This document shows, piece by piece, positions 34,182 to 42,186 of a DNA stretch of 64,000 nucleotides. Source of the stretch: TA-20 sp035935115 (GTDB lineage: Archaea > Thermoproteota > Nitrososphaeria > Nitrososphaerales > Nitrosopumilaceae); the NCBI GenBank assembly GCA_035935115.1, contig DASYXK010000021.1:248001-312000 (forward strand), written 5' to 3'. The position numbers were made by a program, and so were the translations under genes. The notes beneath the pieces are model-generated. The model was not told the origin of the DNA, ran no database searches, and was given only the letters and a program-made list of their open reading frames with translations. How positions within the stretch are numbered: the first letter of the stretch is position 1; every line of letters begins with the position of its first letter.

Positions 34182-34979
34182 ATGGATGAACTAAAACAAG
34201 TAGGCGAACATCTGGATGAGCTTAGAAAACGCGTACTTAGAATGGTCATTGCGGTTGGCATAATCACGTTTTTCATACTTGGTTTTCATCTGACACCTTT
34301 TGTTTATAATGGAATAACATTGTATTATCCAAACCCAAATCCGTTTGACAACATGGCAGCACAAGTTACTGTTGCAATGAAACATCAGTTGCTGCCACCA
34401 ACAGTACAGCTAATCCAAACAGCACCAGGTCAGGCATTTTTTGCCCAATTTTATGTTGCCGTTGTACTTGGCATAGCAATAGGAATGCCAATAATTGTGA
34501 AAGAATTCATCGGATTTTTAGCTCCAGCATTTGGCAGAAAAGAAGTTAAGATAATCAGATCCATGACAGTTCCAGCTGTTTGTCTTTTCATAGCGGGATG
34601 CATTTTTTCTTATCTTTTTGTCACACCATACATTTTAGAATTTCTTTACAAATATGGTCAATCATCAGAGCTATTGACTTTTCTTAATGTTGTTGACTTT
34701 ATTACATTTGTATTACAATTTCTTTTATCATTTGGAATTTCATTTCAGCTCCCATTGATAATGTATGTAGTTTCGGCATCTGGATTAGTAAGCGAAAAGT
34801 TCTGGAGAAAAAATATCAGATACGCCATAATAATTATGGTGATTTTAGGTGCAGCCATAACTCCAGATGGGAGTGGTATCACCATGTGGTTTGTTTCAGG
34901 CCCAATGATAGCACTATACCTCATAGGTATGTTTTTTGTAGAACGTCGTGCAAAACAGATTGCAACACTTAAATCTTAA
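34182..34979 (+). CDS. tatC: Sec-independent translocase subunit TatC
   Basis: Signal-peptide receptor of the twin-arginine export system. Six membrane helices in 265 residues; N-terminal VGEHLDELRKRVLRM with the conserved Glu, and FLAPAFGRKEVK in the first cytoplasmic loop. tatA follows 20 bp later. Tat export would serve folded metalloproteins such as cupredoxins. Confidence 0.95.
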   Translation: MDELKQVGEHLDELRKRVLRMVIAVGIITFFILGFHLTPFVYNGITLYYPNPNPFDNMAAQVTVAMKHQLLPPTVQLIQTAPGQAFFAQFYVAVVLGIAIGMPIIVKEFIGFLAPAFGRKEVKIIRSMTVPAVCLFIAGCIFSYLFVTPYILEFLYKYGQSSELLTFLNVVDFITFVLQFLLSFGISFQLPLIMYVVSASGLVSEKFWRKNIRYAIIIMVILGAAITPDGSGITMWFVSGPMIALYLIGMFFVERRAKQIATLKS

Positions 34980-34999
34980 GCTGCTCAAATAATACACAT

Positions 35000-35176
35000 A
35001 TGGGTTATGAACAAATCCTAATAGTTGTAATAGTTATAGTTGCACTAATTTTTGGTGCAAAAAAGATCCCAGAGCTTGCGCGCACATTTGGCAAAGCAAA
35101 AGGCGAGTTTGAGAAGGGAAGATTAGAGTCAGAAAAAGAACTAAAGGACTTTAAAGATAAAGAAGATTTAAAATAA
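35000..35176 (+). CDS. tatA: Sec-independent translocase subunit TatA
   Basis: 58 residues: hydrophobic helix GYEQILIVVIVIVALIFGAK, hinge KKIPELARTFGKAKGEFEKG, and a charged amphipathic tail, the complete minimal TatA plan including the conserved FG before the amphipathic helix (IFGAKKIPELAR). Cotranscribed with tatC. Confidence 0.93.
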   Translation: MGYEQILIVVIVIVALIFGAKKIPELARTFGKAKGEFEKGRLESEKELKDFKDKEDLK

Positions 35177-35212
35177 AAAACGCTTTTTTATCCACAAAAA
35201 AGAGATTACCAT

Positions 35213-36304
35213 ATGATAAAAAGATCAGATATTCAAAAAATTGTCAACGAATATTCTGATCTTACCATAGGTACACTTGGCAGTCATTCTGCACTTGAAA
35301 TAATGGATGGTGCAAAAGACGAAAATTTGCAAACCGTAGTAGTGTGTCAAAAAGGACGCGAGATACCATACAAAAGATTTTCCAGACTTGCAGACGAGAT
35401 AATAATCCTAAACAAATTCAAGGATATGCTTTCTCCAAAAATTCAAGCTCGCCTGCGTGCTTCAAATACAGTAATTGTACCACACAGAGCACTTACTGCT
35501 TATCTTGGATATCTGGGTGTTGAAAATAATTTCAAAGTACCAATATTTGGAAACAGAGCATTGTTTCAGGCAGAAGAACGATCACACCAAAAGAATCAAT
35601 ATTATCTGCTTGAAAAAGCAAAGATAAAACATCCAAAACTTTTCAAAAACCCAAAGGACATAGACAGGCCTGTTATTATTAAGGTACAGGAGAAATCTCG
35701 TAAACTTGAGAGAGCTTTCTTTAATGTTTCATCATATTCAGAATACAAAGACAAGTCAGAAATCAAGATTGGACGTGGACTTGTTTCAAGAGACGCATTA
35801 AAAAGTGCAAGTATTGAGGAACATGTGATAGGGACATACTTTAATTTCAATTACTTTTACACTCCAATTTCAGATGAAGTTGACTTTCTAGGCATAGAGC
35901 GAAGATTGCAGACAAACATACATGATTTTACTTCACTTCCTGCTAGGCAGCAACTTGAGACAAACATAGAATTACAAAATATAGAAGTAGGTCACACTCC
36001 CGCAAGCATAAGAGAATCACTTTTGGAAAAAGTTTTGTCTGCAGGAGATAAATTTGTCAATGCCGTCAAAAAAGAATACTCGCCTGGAATCATTGGTCCA
36101 TTTTCATTGCAAAGTGTAATCACAAGAGATTTGGAAATTGTGGTGTATGATGTATCACTACGAGTTCCTGGAAATCCAATTCTTGCCACAACTAGTCCGT
36201 ACACAAAATACAAGTACGGAACTACATTTGGAGTTGGAAGAAGGATTGCAATGGAGCTAAAACGAGCTCAGCAAGAAGGAAGATTAGATGAGATAGTTAC
36301 CTAG
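35213..36304 (+). CDS. purP: FAICAR synthetase PurP
   Basis: ATP-grasp enzyme formylating AICAR with formate, the archaeal replacement for the folate-dependent PurH step in purine synthesis. 363 residues: LTIGTLGSHSALEIMDGAKD at the N-terminus, PIFGNRALFQAEERSHQKNQ, EEHVIGTYFNFNYFYTPISD and GIIGPFSLQSVITRDLEIVV. Start ATG at 35213. Its stop TAG shares a CTAG quartet with the stop of the convergent gene. Confidence 0.94.
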   Translation: MIKRSDIQKIVNEYSDLTIGTLGSHSALEIMDGAKDENLQTVVVCQKGREIPYKRFSRLADEIIILNKFKDMLSPKIQARLRASNTVIVPHRALTAYLGYLGVENNFKVPIFGNRALFQAEERSHQKNQYYLLEKAKIKHPKLFKNPKDIDRPVIIKVQEKSRKLERAFFNVSSYSEYKDKSEIKIGRGLVSRDALKSASIEEHVIGTYFNFNYFYTPISDEVDFLGIERRLQTNIHDFTSLPARQQLETNIELQNIEVGHTPASIRESLLEKVLSAGDKFVNAVKKEYSPGIIGPFSLQSVITRDLEIVVYDVSLRVPGNPILATTSPYTKYKYGTTFGVGRRIAMELKRAQQEGRLDEIVT

Positions 36305-36726
36305 GCTTCCATCTTTTCTTTTAGAAGATTTTTTCTTACTAGTATTGGAACATTATAAAATGATGCAAGTGCTATTGCATCAGAAGCGCGATAGTTTCGC
36401 ATAACAAGTTCATTTTTTCCAGTAAAGTACAAGTTTGCACGCAATACGCTTCCGCTTTCATAGACTTTTATTCTAACCAAGAGCAATTCGTTTAATTCAG
36501 AAATTTCTTCAATCATGTTGTAAATTGTCGGTATTGAATCTCTTTGGCCTTCAACAAAATTGGTTATGTGTCTAGCTACTTCACCCGAAAAGGCTCTCAT
36601 GTGAAACTCCTTTCCGTCGTCTGATCTTAGAATCAGTAGACCCTCTACACCATAGGGATCAACAAACCCTACGTACGTTATTTTCGTGTCGACATAATCG
36701 GAGTCTTGAATCTCATTGATCTTCAC
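36301..36726 (-). CDS. Bifunctional nuclease (BFN/DUF151) domain protein
   Basis: 141 residues of the DUF151 family: strand pattern ITYVGFVDPYGVEGLLILRS, RAFSGEVARHI, and the C-terminal YRASDAIALASFYNVPILVR that defines the family. Plant and bacterial members have nuclease activity; thermophile structures show a dimeric fold. Interlocks stops with purP. Confidence 0.86.
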   Translation of the reverse strand: MKINEIQDSDYVDTKITYVGFVDPYGVEGLLILRSDDGKEFHMRAFSGEVARHITNFVEGQRDSIPTIYNMIEEISELNELLLVRIKVYESGSVLRANLYFTGKNELVMRNYRASDAIALASFYNVPILVRKNLLKEKMEA

Positions 36727-36813
36727 GATTAATTTCTATCACTCAATCATTGCAAATAAATCCTTTGGAAAAAACAGATACAATTTAATGTCAGCAAAGG
36801 TCGCATCGAAATA

Positions 36814-37653
36814 TTGGAAAAACAGGCTACGATGCAGCGTTCTTATCGCGCCTTGATAATCGTGGGTTTTGTAGCAATAGCTGTTTCATTTTTAGTTTAT
36901 GCAAGAAATGATTCAACTTCAGTCACACCAGCAGCAATTCCTGCACTACAAAGACTTGCCATAGCTACGTACATTGTTCTTTTTATGGCATTTGGTGCAA
37001 TAGGTTGGGGATTGTATAGATTCTACAAGATCAAGATATCAGATGGCGATAATTCTATTTCTTCAATTATTGCAAATACAATAAATAACAAACGAGCAAA
37101 GCAAATCTTTGTTGCAAGTGCCATAGGCTATGGAATATTTTTTGCGTTTGCTTCTGGAATAATTCTATACAAACCAGAACTAAACGCTACAGATTATGGA
37201 TTTCCAGTTCCGCATGCTGAAATCGCATCATGCTGTGATCTTCCAGGATACATGCCAATGATTCTAGCTTTTTTCACAGAGCATGTTGGTTTACAGATAA
37301 TTCCTTTGAATTTTGTTTTGCTAGTAGTGGTTTCTTTTCTGGTAGGTCTTAACTTTACCATATCTTCAAAAACATTTACCATGTCAAGAAAAGGAAAGAG
37401 TCTTGGAACTTTTGGAGCCATAACTGGTCTCTTTGTTGGATGTCCAACATGTGCAGGCACCGCTTTTACAATGTTTTTTGGCCTAGGAGCTGGGGCTACT
37501 GGAGTCACACTATTTTTGACAAGCTATGAGGCACAGCTTCAAACTATTTTTATTGCCATCTCAATTCCAATCTTGCTTCTTACTCCTTTTATCATGACAA
37601 GAAACAACAGAAGATCCAGTTTAGGTAGTTGTGCAGTAGATTCTAAACAATGA
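36814..37653 (+). CDS. Six-helix membrane protein with CC and CPTC motifs
   Basis: No family name recognised. About six membrane helices. An extracytoplasmic-looking loop carries ASCCDLPGYMP, and a glycine-rich helix holds LFVGCPTCAGTAFTMFFGLG; the C-terminus has one more Cys (GSCAVDS). The paired cysteines on both sides of the bilayer resemble a disulphide-exchange or copper-handling protein, which is inference. TTG at 36814 or ATG at 36832 can start it. Followed convergently by 37643-37930. Confidence 0.75.
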   Translation: MEKQATMQRSYRALIIVGFVAIAVSFLVYARNDSTSVTPAAIPALQRLAIATYIVLFMAFGAIGWGLYRFYKIKISDGDNSISSIIANTINNKRAKQIFVASAIGYGIFFAFASGIILYKPELNATDYGFPVPHAEIASCCDLPGYMPMILAFFTEHVGLQIIPLNFVLLVVVSFLVGLNFTISSKTFTMSRKGKSLGTFGAITGLFVGCPTCAGTAFTMFFGLGAGATGVTLFLTSYEAQLQTIFIAISIPILLLTPFIMTRNNRRSSLGSCAVDSKQ

Positions 37654-37930
37654 TCTTTGTAACTTGAGGAGTCTTCCAGTCACCAATGTTATAACCATCA
37701 CGTCTAAGATATTTCAGAGTAAGCTTGTAAACTAGCTCGTCGTGATCAACAGTTTCCAAAATTTCTGTCCATAAAACAACTCCTGTTTCGTTAATTTTTT
37801 TGGCAATCTGTGCAGAAGTTGTTTCAGCAATCTGCCTGCATTGATCAAAAGTCTTTCCATTTTTGTATGCACGTATTCTTGTGTCACAACTGTCCATGTC
37901 ATTGTTTGTACATGGTTCAATAAAAAACAT
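37643..37930 (-). CDS. Hypothetical protein (95 aa)
   Basis: No family recognised. Soluble, with three Cys (PCTNNDMDSCDTRIRAYKNG, QCRQIAETTS) and a C-terminal alpha/beta part (LVYKLTLKYLRRDGYNIGDW). Overlaps the 3' end of the membrane-protein gene by 11 bp on the opposite strand. Confidence 0.6.
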   Translation of the reverse strand: MFFIEPCTNNDMDSCDTRIRAYKNGKTFDQCRQIAETTSAQIAKKINETGVVLWTEILETVDHDELVYKLTLKYLRRDGYNIGDWKTPQVTKIIV

Positions 37931-37984
37931 CTTTTACGTATAGAATAATAATTAGAGATAATACAAATTATTAGTTTAAAAACT

Positions 37985-38899
37985 ATGATTTTAATAAATC
38001 CGCTCCAAGTTTTTTTATGGACATTTAGACGTGGAGAACGCGATGTTGTGAATCTTTACAATTCACTATCTCCGCTAATGCAACTTGCTACTGATAACAA
38101 TATGCTTAATTTTGGATATTGGAAAAATAATCCTGCAGATCCACTTGCAGCACAAAATGAACTGTGTAAACTAATTGGGGAGATTGCAGATTTGGATTCT
38201 ACAAGTATTGTCATAGATGTAGGAAGTGGTTTTTCTGCACCTGCAACATATTGGAAATCACAATATGGAAATATCAACATCACATGCATAAACACCAATT
38301 TTCAACAATTAGTGTTATCAACAAAATTAATCGGTAACAATATTTCAGATATGAAAGAGAATTCGTATGCTCTTTTACAGACAGATGATATTAGATTTGT
38401 AAATGCAACTTCTACCTCCTTACCTATTTCTAACAGTTCTGCAGATAGAGTAATCGCTTTAGAGTCTGCACAGCATTTTAGGCCGCTAAGTCAATTTATC
38501 AGAGAATCTAAAAAAGCGCTAAAAAATAACGGTATACTCATCATTGCAATGCCGGTTACCAAAATCCCATCAAAACTAGCATCATTTATGAAACTTGGTA
38601 TTCTTTCATTAACATGGGCATCAGAACACTACAGTCTGGATCAAGTCAAATCTGCAATAATTAATGAAGGATTCCATATTAGTGAGATTCAATCAATTGG
38701 TCCTTACGTGTATGATCCCTTGGCTGACTATTATATAAAAAATAGAAAATATCTTAAAGAAAGGGTTTTGAAGAAATATCCTTCTTATCTTGAAAATATT
38801 CTCTATAGATCATTATTAAAAATGAAGCAAGTATCCCAGAAAGGAATCATCGATTATGTATTGATAAAATGCAGACCGAATGGTACTAGTCAGAAATAG
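37985..38899 (+). CDS. SAM-dependent methyltransferase
   Basis: Class I methyltransferase, 304 residues. SAM-binding motif I IVIDVGSGFSAPATYW at about 75-90, the acidic post-I region INITCINTNF, ASTSLPISNSSADRVIALES (motif III-like) with AQHF, and LKNNGILIIAMPV. It resembles small-molecule methyltransferases of the UbiE/type-11 group; the substrate cannot be read from sequence. Confidence 0.82.
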   Translation: MILINPLQVFLWTFRRGERDVVNLYNSLSPLMQLATDNNMLNFGYWKNNPADPLAAQNELCKLIGEIADLDSTSIVIDVGSGFSAPATYWKSQYGNINITCINTNFQQLVLSTKLIGNNISDMKENSYALLQTDDIRFVNATSTSLPISNSSADRVIALESAQHFRPLSQFIRESKKALKNNGILIIAMPVTKIPSKLASFMKLGILSLTWASEHYSLDQVKSAIINEGFHISEIQSIGPYVYDPLADYYIKNRKYLKERVLKKYPSYLENILYRSLLKMKQVSQKGIIDYVLIKCRPNGTSQK

Positions 38900-38989
38900 A
38901 TGGTTATGCGAACAGTTTGCTAGTTTATATAAAAAAACACGCTCATCAAAGAATAAAAATTAATATTTTCAAATATACAGGTGTTAAAG

Positions 38990-39151
38990 ATGGGTCTTTT
39001 TAAGAAAAAGGAAGTTGTTGGAACAAAATGTAAAGAATGCGGTTTAGAGTTAAATGATCCTGAAAGACTAGAAAGGCATATGAAAAAAGCTCATCGTCAT
39101 CCTTCCCAAAAAAACTTTGACGAACCAGGCAGCGGTGGGGGAATGTGGTAA
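38990..39151 (+). CDS. Small C2H2 zinc-finger protein (53 aa)
   Basis: 53 residues: a basic head (GLFKKKEVVG), one C2H2 finger with C14-x2-C17, L27, H30 and H35 (CKECGLELNDPERLERHMKK then AHRH), and a flexible Gly-rich tail ending GGGMW. Followed 6 bp later by the DedA gene. Closely similar in design to the micro-finger at 14541-14639. Confidence 0.65.
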   Translation: MGLFKKKEVVGTKCKECGLELNDPERLERHMKKAHRHPSQKNFDEPGSGGGMW

Positions 39152-39157
39152 AATCAC

Positions 39158-39784
39158 TTGGTCGCACTTGAGATATTAAATAATCTGATAAACTTTATAA
39201 TTTCAACAATTTCTGGTTCTGGATATATTGGCATATTTTTGCTCATGATTGCAGAAAGTGCGTTAATACCAATTCCAAGTGAAGTAATTATGCCATTTTC
39301 TGGGTATCTTGTTTCCTCTGGCAAGTTCAATGTAGCATATGTAATAATTGCAGGCTCTATAGGAAATCTAGTTGGTTCACTTGTTGCATATTATATAGGC
39401 TTTAGACTTGGTAGAGAATTTATTTTGAGATATGGGAAATATGTATTGCTTCGAAAAAGTCATCTTGAGCTTACAGAGTCATATTTCAAAAAATACGGAG
39501 ATAGATCAACTTTCATAAGCAGGATGTTACCAGCTATTCGAACTTACATTTCATTGCCAGCAGGGGTGGCAAAGATGAACCTCAAGAAGTTCATCATATA
39601 CACTCTGATTGGTTCTATAATTTGGAATTCAGCTTTAACATACATAGGAATACAACTTGGTCAGGAATGGAAAAACATTCTGCATTATTCAGATTACTTT
39701 GATGCAATTGTAGTAATAGGTGTGATAGTTGTAATTGTGATCTTCGTGCGAAGTAGAAGAAACAAACCTACTGATGCACTTTGA
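39158..39784 (+). CDS. DedA family membrane protein
   Basis: 208 residues, VTT/DedA fold with two re-entrant hairpins and several helices. Conserved ESALIPIPSEVIMPFSGYLV, then RMLPAIRTYISLPAGVAKMN with the functional Arg, and a terminal helix. DedA proteins flip lipid carriers or phospholipids and support proton-motive-force homeostasis. Start TTG 39158 (GTG 39161 possible). Confidence 0.9.
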   Translation: MVALEILNNLINFIISTISGSGYIGIFLLMIAESALIPIPSEVIMPFSGYLVSSGKFNVAYVIIAGSIGNLVGSLVAYYIGFRLGREFILRYGKYVLLRKSHLELTESYFKKYGDRSTFISRMLPAIRTYISLPAGVAKMNLKKFIIYTLIGSIIWNSALTYIGIQLGQEWKNILHYSDYFDAIVVIGVIVVIVIFVRSRRNKPTDAL

Positions 39785-39785
39785 A

Positions 39786-40067
39786 TTAACATTCCTTTAA
39801 TCTTTTTAGTTCTTCTAGAATAATTTTCAAAACTTTATCATTGTCAAGCAACACGTATGGAATTTCATTTTCTTGACAGCCGTTACCGACTTCTGTATCT
39901 TCTGTTACCACAATCATACCATTTACTTCGGCATATTTGATAATGGAGTAATCGCTTTGTAATTTCTTCCCTTCCGCAATTAGTTTTTTAACACTATATG
40001 CTTCATAACCGCATTCTTTTAATTTAATATCAAATCCATCATACATTGCATCTACAAGTATTTTCAT
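39786..40067 (-). CDS. DUF5615/PIN-like domain protein
   Basis: 93 residues with the reduced PIN-like fold of toxin-like proteins: MKILVDAMYDGFDIKLKECG, then SDYSIIKYAEVNGMIVVTED and TEVGNGCQEN. Conserved Asp residues at the first strand (VDAMYDG) and TED mark a possible metal site. No antitoxin gene is adjacent, so toxin activity is doubtful. Confidence 0.72.
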   Translation of the reverse strand: MKILVDAMYDGFDIKLKECGYEAYSVKKLIAEGKKLQSDYSIIKYAEVNGMIVVTEDTEVGNGCQENEIPYVLLDNDKVLKIILEELKRLKEC

Positions 40068-40220
40068 TTCTTCATACCATAGAATTGAAAATTACTATTT
40101 GTACGCTTTGTTTGTATACCATGGAAAAGAACAAAAATACAGTTTTAGAGAATGAATTTTTGAAGTAGGTTTGAATTAAATCATGTAAAATCACATGAAG
40201 GCTCGTTTCACAAATAAGTG

Positions 40221-40228
40221 TATATAAG
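40221..40228 (+). promoter_or_regulatory. TATA box of CorA-like gene
   Basis: TATATAAG centred about 25 bp before the ATG at 40250. Confidence 0.5.
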
Positions 40229-40249
40229 TGAGATTTTTTCTATTGCCAC

Positions 40250-41302
40250 ATGATAAAGGCTCTGAGTGTTGCAGGTTTACAATTAGATGGAACCCCTTTC
40301 AAAAAACCAAGTATTCAGCTTGAAGAAGCAATTCTAGAAATATCACATGGACATTTAACGTGGATCGAGTGTGTGGTAGATAATATTGTCAATGATACTC
40401 CTACAGTTCTTCAAAACCTTGGCATTACTATGGATCCTTCAGTTCTTCTTTCTGGTTATGTTTCAAGCTATGAAGATAAAGAAGATACACTTGGTGTGAT
40501 GCTCCCATTTGTTATAACTAGTGCAAGTAAGACTCAAACATCGCCTCTCTTGATATTCTTAAAAAAAGATCTTGTTGTTACAATCCATGATGACTATGGT
40601 GGAAAGATAACAAGACTATACAACTATTCAGGAACGTTATTAAGAAAACTTCCAAAGGAACCAGAGCAGTGGGCTGATAGGCAGACTATACTTTTAGCAA
40701 GAATAATTGATGAGCTAAGTGAGACAAACTTTTCCATTTTGCGTCTAATAGTAGAAAGGGCAGAACAATTTGAAATTGATCTTGCAGGTTCAAGACAAGT
40801 AAATCGAGACATTTCACTCGAACTATCTAATATGAAGACGTCACTTCTTACGTTCCTTAATGCAGTCTGGGCTACCTACGATACTGTTCACAACCTGAAA
40901 TACGGTGATGCAGAGATGGTTTCAGATGATGAATCTATTCTTACCAAGTTTGAAGTTATTCTTGGAAGACTGGACAGACAGATCCAAATGTCAGAAAACA
41001 TCATGCAGATGGTGGCTACCGGTGCCAATGTAATCCAAACCGAAGTGACAAACAAGGTTACCGTTCTCATCATTTGGTGGACAGTAGCTGGAACTGCAGA
41101 ATTAGTACCTAATACAATTGCAACTGTTTTTGGTCTTTTACCAGGTCATGAACAATTATTCCCTTGGTTACTTAGCACAATAGTCGTTTCAGCTGGACTT
41201 GCCACAGTTGTAGCATATCTATATGTGAGACGTTTCTTTGGGCAGACTCTTAGTATGAATAAGTTAAGAAGGCTAAGAAAGAGATTAGTAAAATTCCATT
41301 AG
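40250..41302 (+). CDS. CorA-like cation transporter-fold protein lacking GMN
   Basis: 350 residues organised like CorA: an N-terminal alpha/beta domain (1-150), long helices (150-270), and two C-terminal membrane helices (VTVLIIWWTVAGTAELVPNT and LLSTIVVSAGLATVVAYLYV) followed by a basic tail. The Gly-Met-Asn selectivity motif expected at the end of the first helix is replaced by a TVFGLLPGH region, so magnesium transport cannot be assumed. Single gene with a clear TATA box. Confidence 0.72.
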   Translation: MIKALSVAGLQLDGTPFKKPSIQLEEAILEISHGHLTWIECVVDNIVNDTPTVLQNLGITMDPSVLLSGYVSSYEDKEDTLGVMLPFVITSASKTQTSPLLIFLKKDLVVTIHDDYGGKITRLYNYSGTLLRKLPKEPEQWADRQTILLARIIDELSETNFSILRLIVERAEQFEIDLAGSRQVNRDISLELSNMKTSLLTFLNAVWATYDTVHNLKYGDAEMVSDDESILTKFEVILGRLDRQIQMSENIMQMVATGANVIQTEVTNKVTVLIIWWTVAGTAELVPNTIATVFGLLPGHEQLFPWLLSTIVVSAGLATVVAYLYVRRFFGQTLSMNKLRRLRKRLVKFH

Positions 41303-41370
41303 GTTAAAAAATTATGAAATATAATCTTTAGAATTAGATTTACCAAAATTTTATATTAATCAAATTGAGA

Positions 41371-41760
41371 TTAAGGCGTTGTTCCCCAGCCACGTGCAGT
41401 CAGTGCTTGTGCAATCTGAGAGCTTACACATGCAGGCGAACTATCTTCTTTCTTGATAATTAGAGCAAAACCTTGACCACATTGTACGCTTTTTGCAGAA
41501 ACACCTGATTTGAGTTGTTGCAACGGAGATAGTACTTTATGTATGTTTGTCATAGTCATATTTCCAGTCATATTTCCAGTCATATTTCCAGTCATATTTT
41601 TACTAGCAGTAACAGTTGTATTCATTTTCACATTAGCACCCATGTTAGCATTGTCAGCATATGCGTTATTCAAAAAGCCAATCACGCCAAGAGCAGTTAC
41701 TACAGATAGACCTGCAAATAAAATCATATAAGACAAAAATCGAAGATTATTGACCATCAA
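41371..41760 (-). CDS. Exported protein with NMTG repeats
   Basis: Signal peptide or anchor (FLSYMILFAGLSVVTALGVI, ending near NNAYADN), then a low-complexity Asn-Met-Thr-Gly stretch with four near-identical units, then a domain LSPLQQLKSGVSAKSVQCGQ with a second Cys (SPACVSSQIAQALTARGWG). That last domain is common at the ends of thaumarchaeal exported proteins. Each NMT is also a possible N-glycosylation sequon. Function unknown. Confidence 0.75.
   Translation of the reverse strand: MMVNNLRFLSYMILFAGLSVVTALGVIGFLNNAYADNANMGANVKMNTTVTASKNMTGNMTGNMTGNMTMTNIHKVLSPLQQLKSGVSAKSVQCGQGFALIIKKEDSSPACVSSQIAQALTARGWGTTP
41558..41605. repeat. 12-bp tandem repeat inside exported-protein gene
   Basis: CATATTTCCAGT is repeated in tandem, three exact copies plus a degenerate end, encoding NMTG units on the minus strand. 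Copy number may vary between strains. Confidence 0.7.
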
Positions 41761-41840
41761 AATGTGATGTAAATATGACTATTAAAAGAGTTTCTATAAT
41801 TATAGGTTGAGTATTTTGACAAATATATAAGAAAAAGAGC

Positions 41841-42056
41841 TTAGCTCAAATCTTTCTGCTTTATTCCACTTGTTTCGATCTCATACCTAAGCGGTGGTGG
41901 CAATTCATGATATGCCTTGTCTACTAGAATCTTGATTTGATCATCTGGTACCTTTACCAACCGAAGCAAGTTACCACGTTGATGCGCATACGCATTCTTC
42001 CAGAATCCAGCACCGTCAAATGTGCCTATTTTTGGCAAATATTTAGAAGATTTCAA
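41841..42056 (-). CDS. Hypothetical small protein (71 aa)
   Basis: No family recognised. Charged, helical, soluble; MKSSKYLPKIGTFDGAGFWK then DDQIKILVDKAYHELPPPLR. Coding-like composition. Divergent from the SNF2 gene. Confidence 0.55.
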   Translation of the reverse strand: MKSSKYLPKIGTFDGAGFWKNAYAHQRGNLLRLVKVPDDQIKILVDKAYHELPPPLRYEIETSGIKQKDLS

Positions 42057-42186
42057 GTGTTTTTAGCATTAGCCTGTGCTTGTAATCAACTTTTTGCCAA
42101 CAAAAAACTTGATCTCTTATCAAATTGGTAAAAATCAAGATTCATAAACAGATTCCACTACTATACGAAGAATTACGGAGAAATGC

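Noticed and set aside
39786..40067. Toxin-antitoxin module around the PIN-like protein
   Set aside because: No adjacent antitoxin-like ORF on either side.
41558..41605. Tandem repeat as a CRISPR array
   Set aside because: Units are 12 bp without spacers and in frame in a coding gene.
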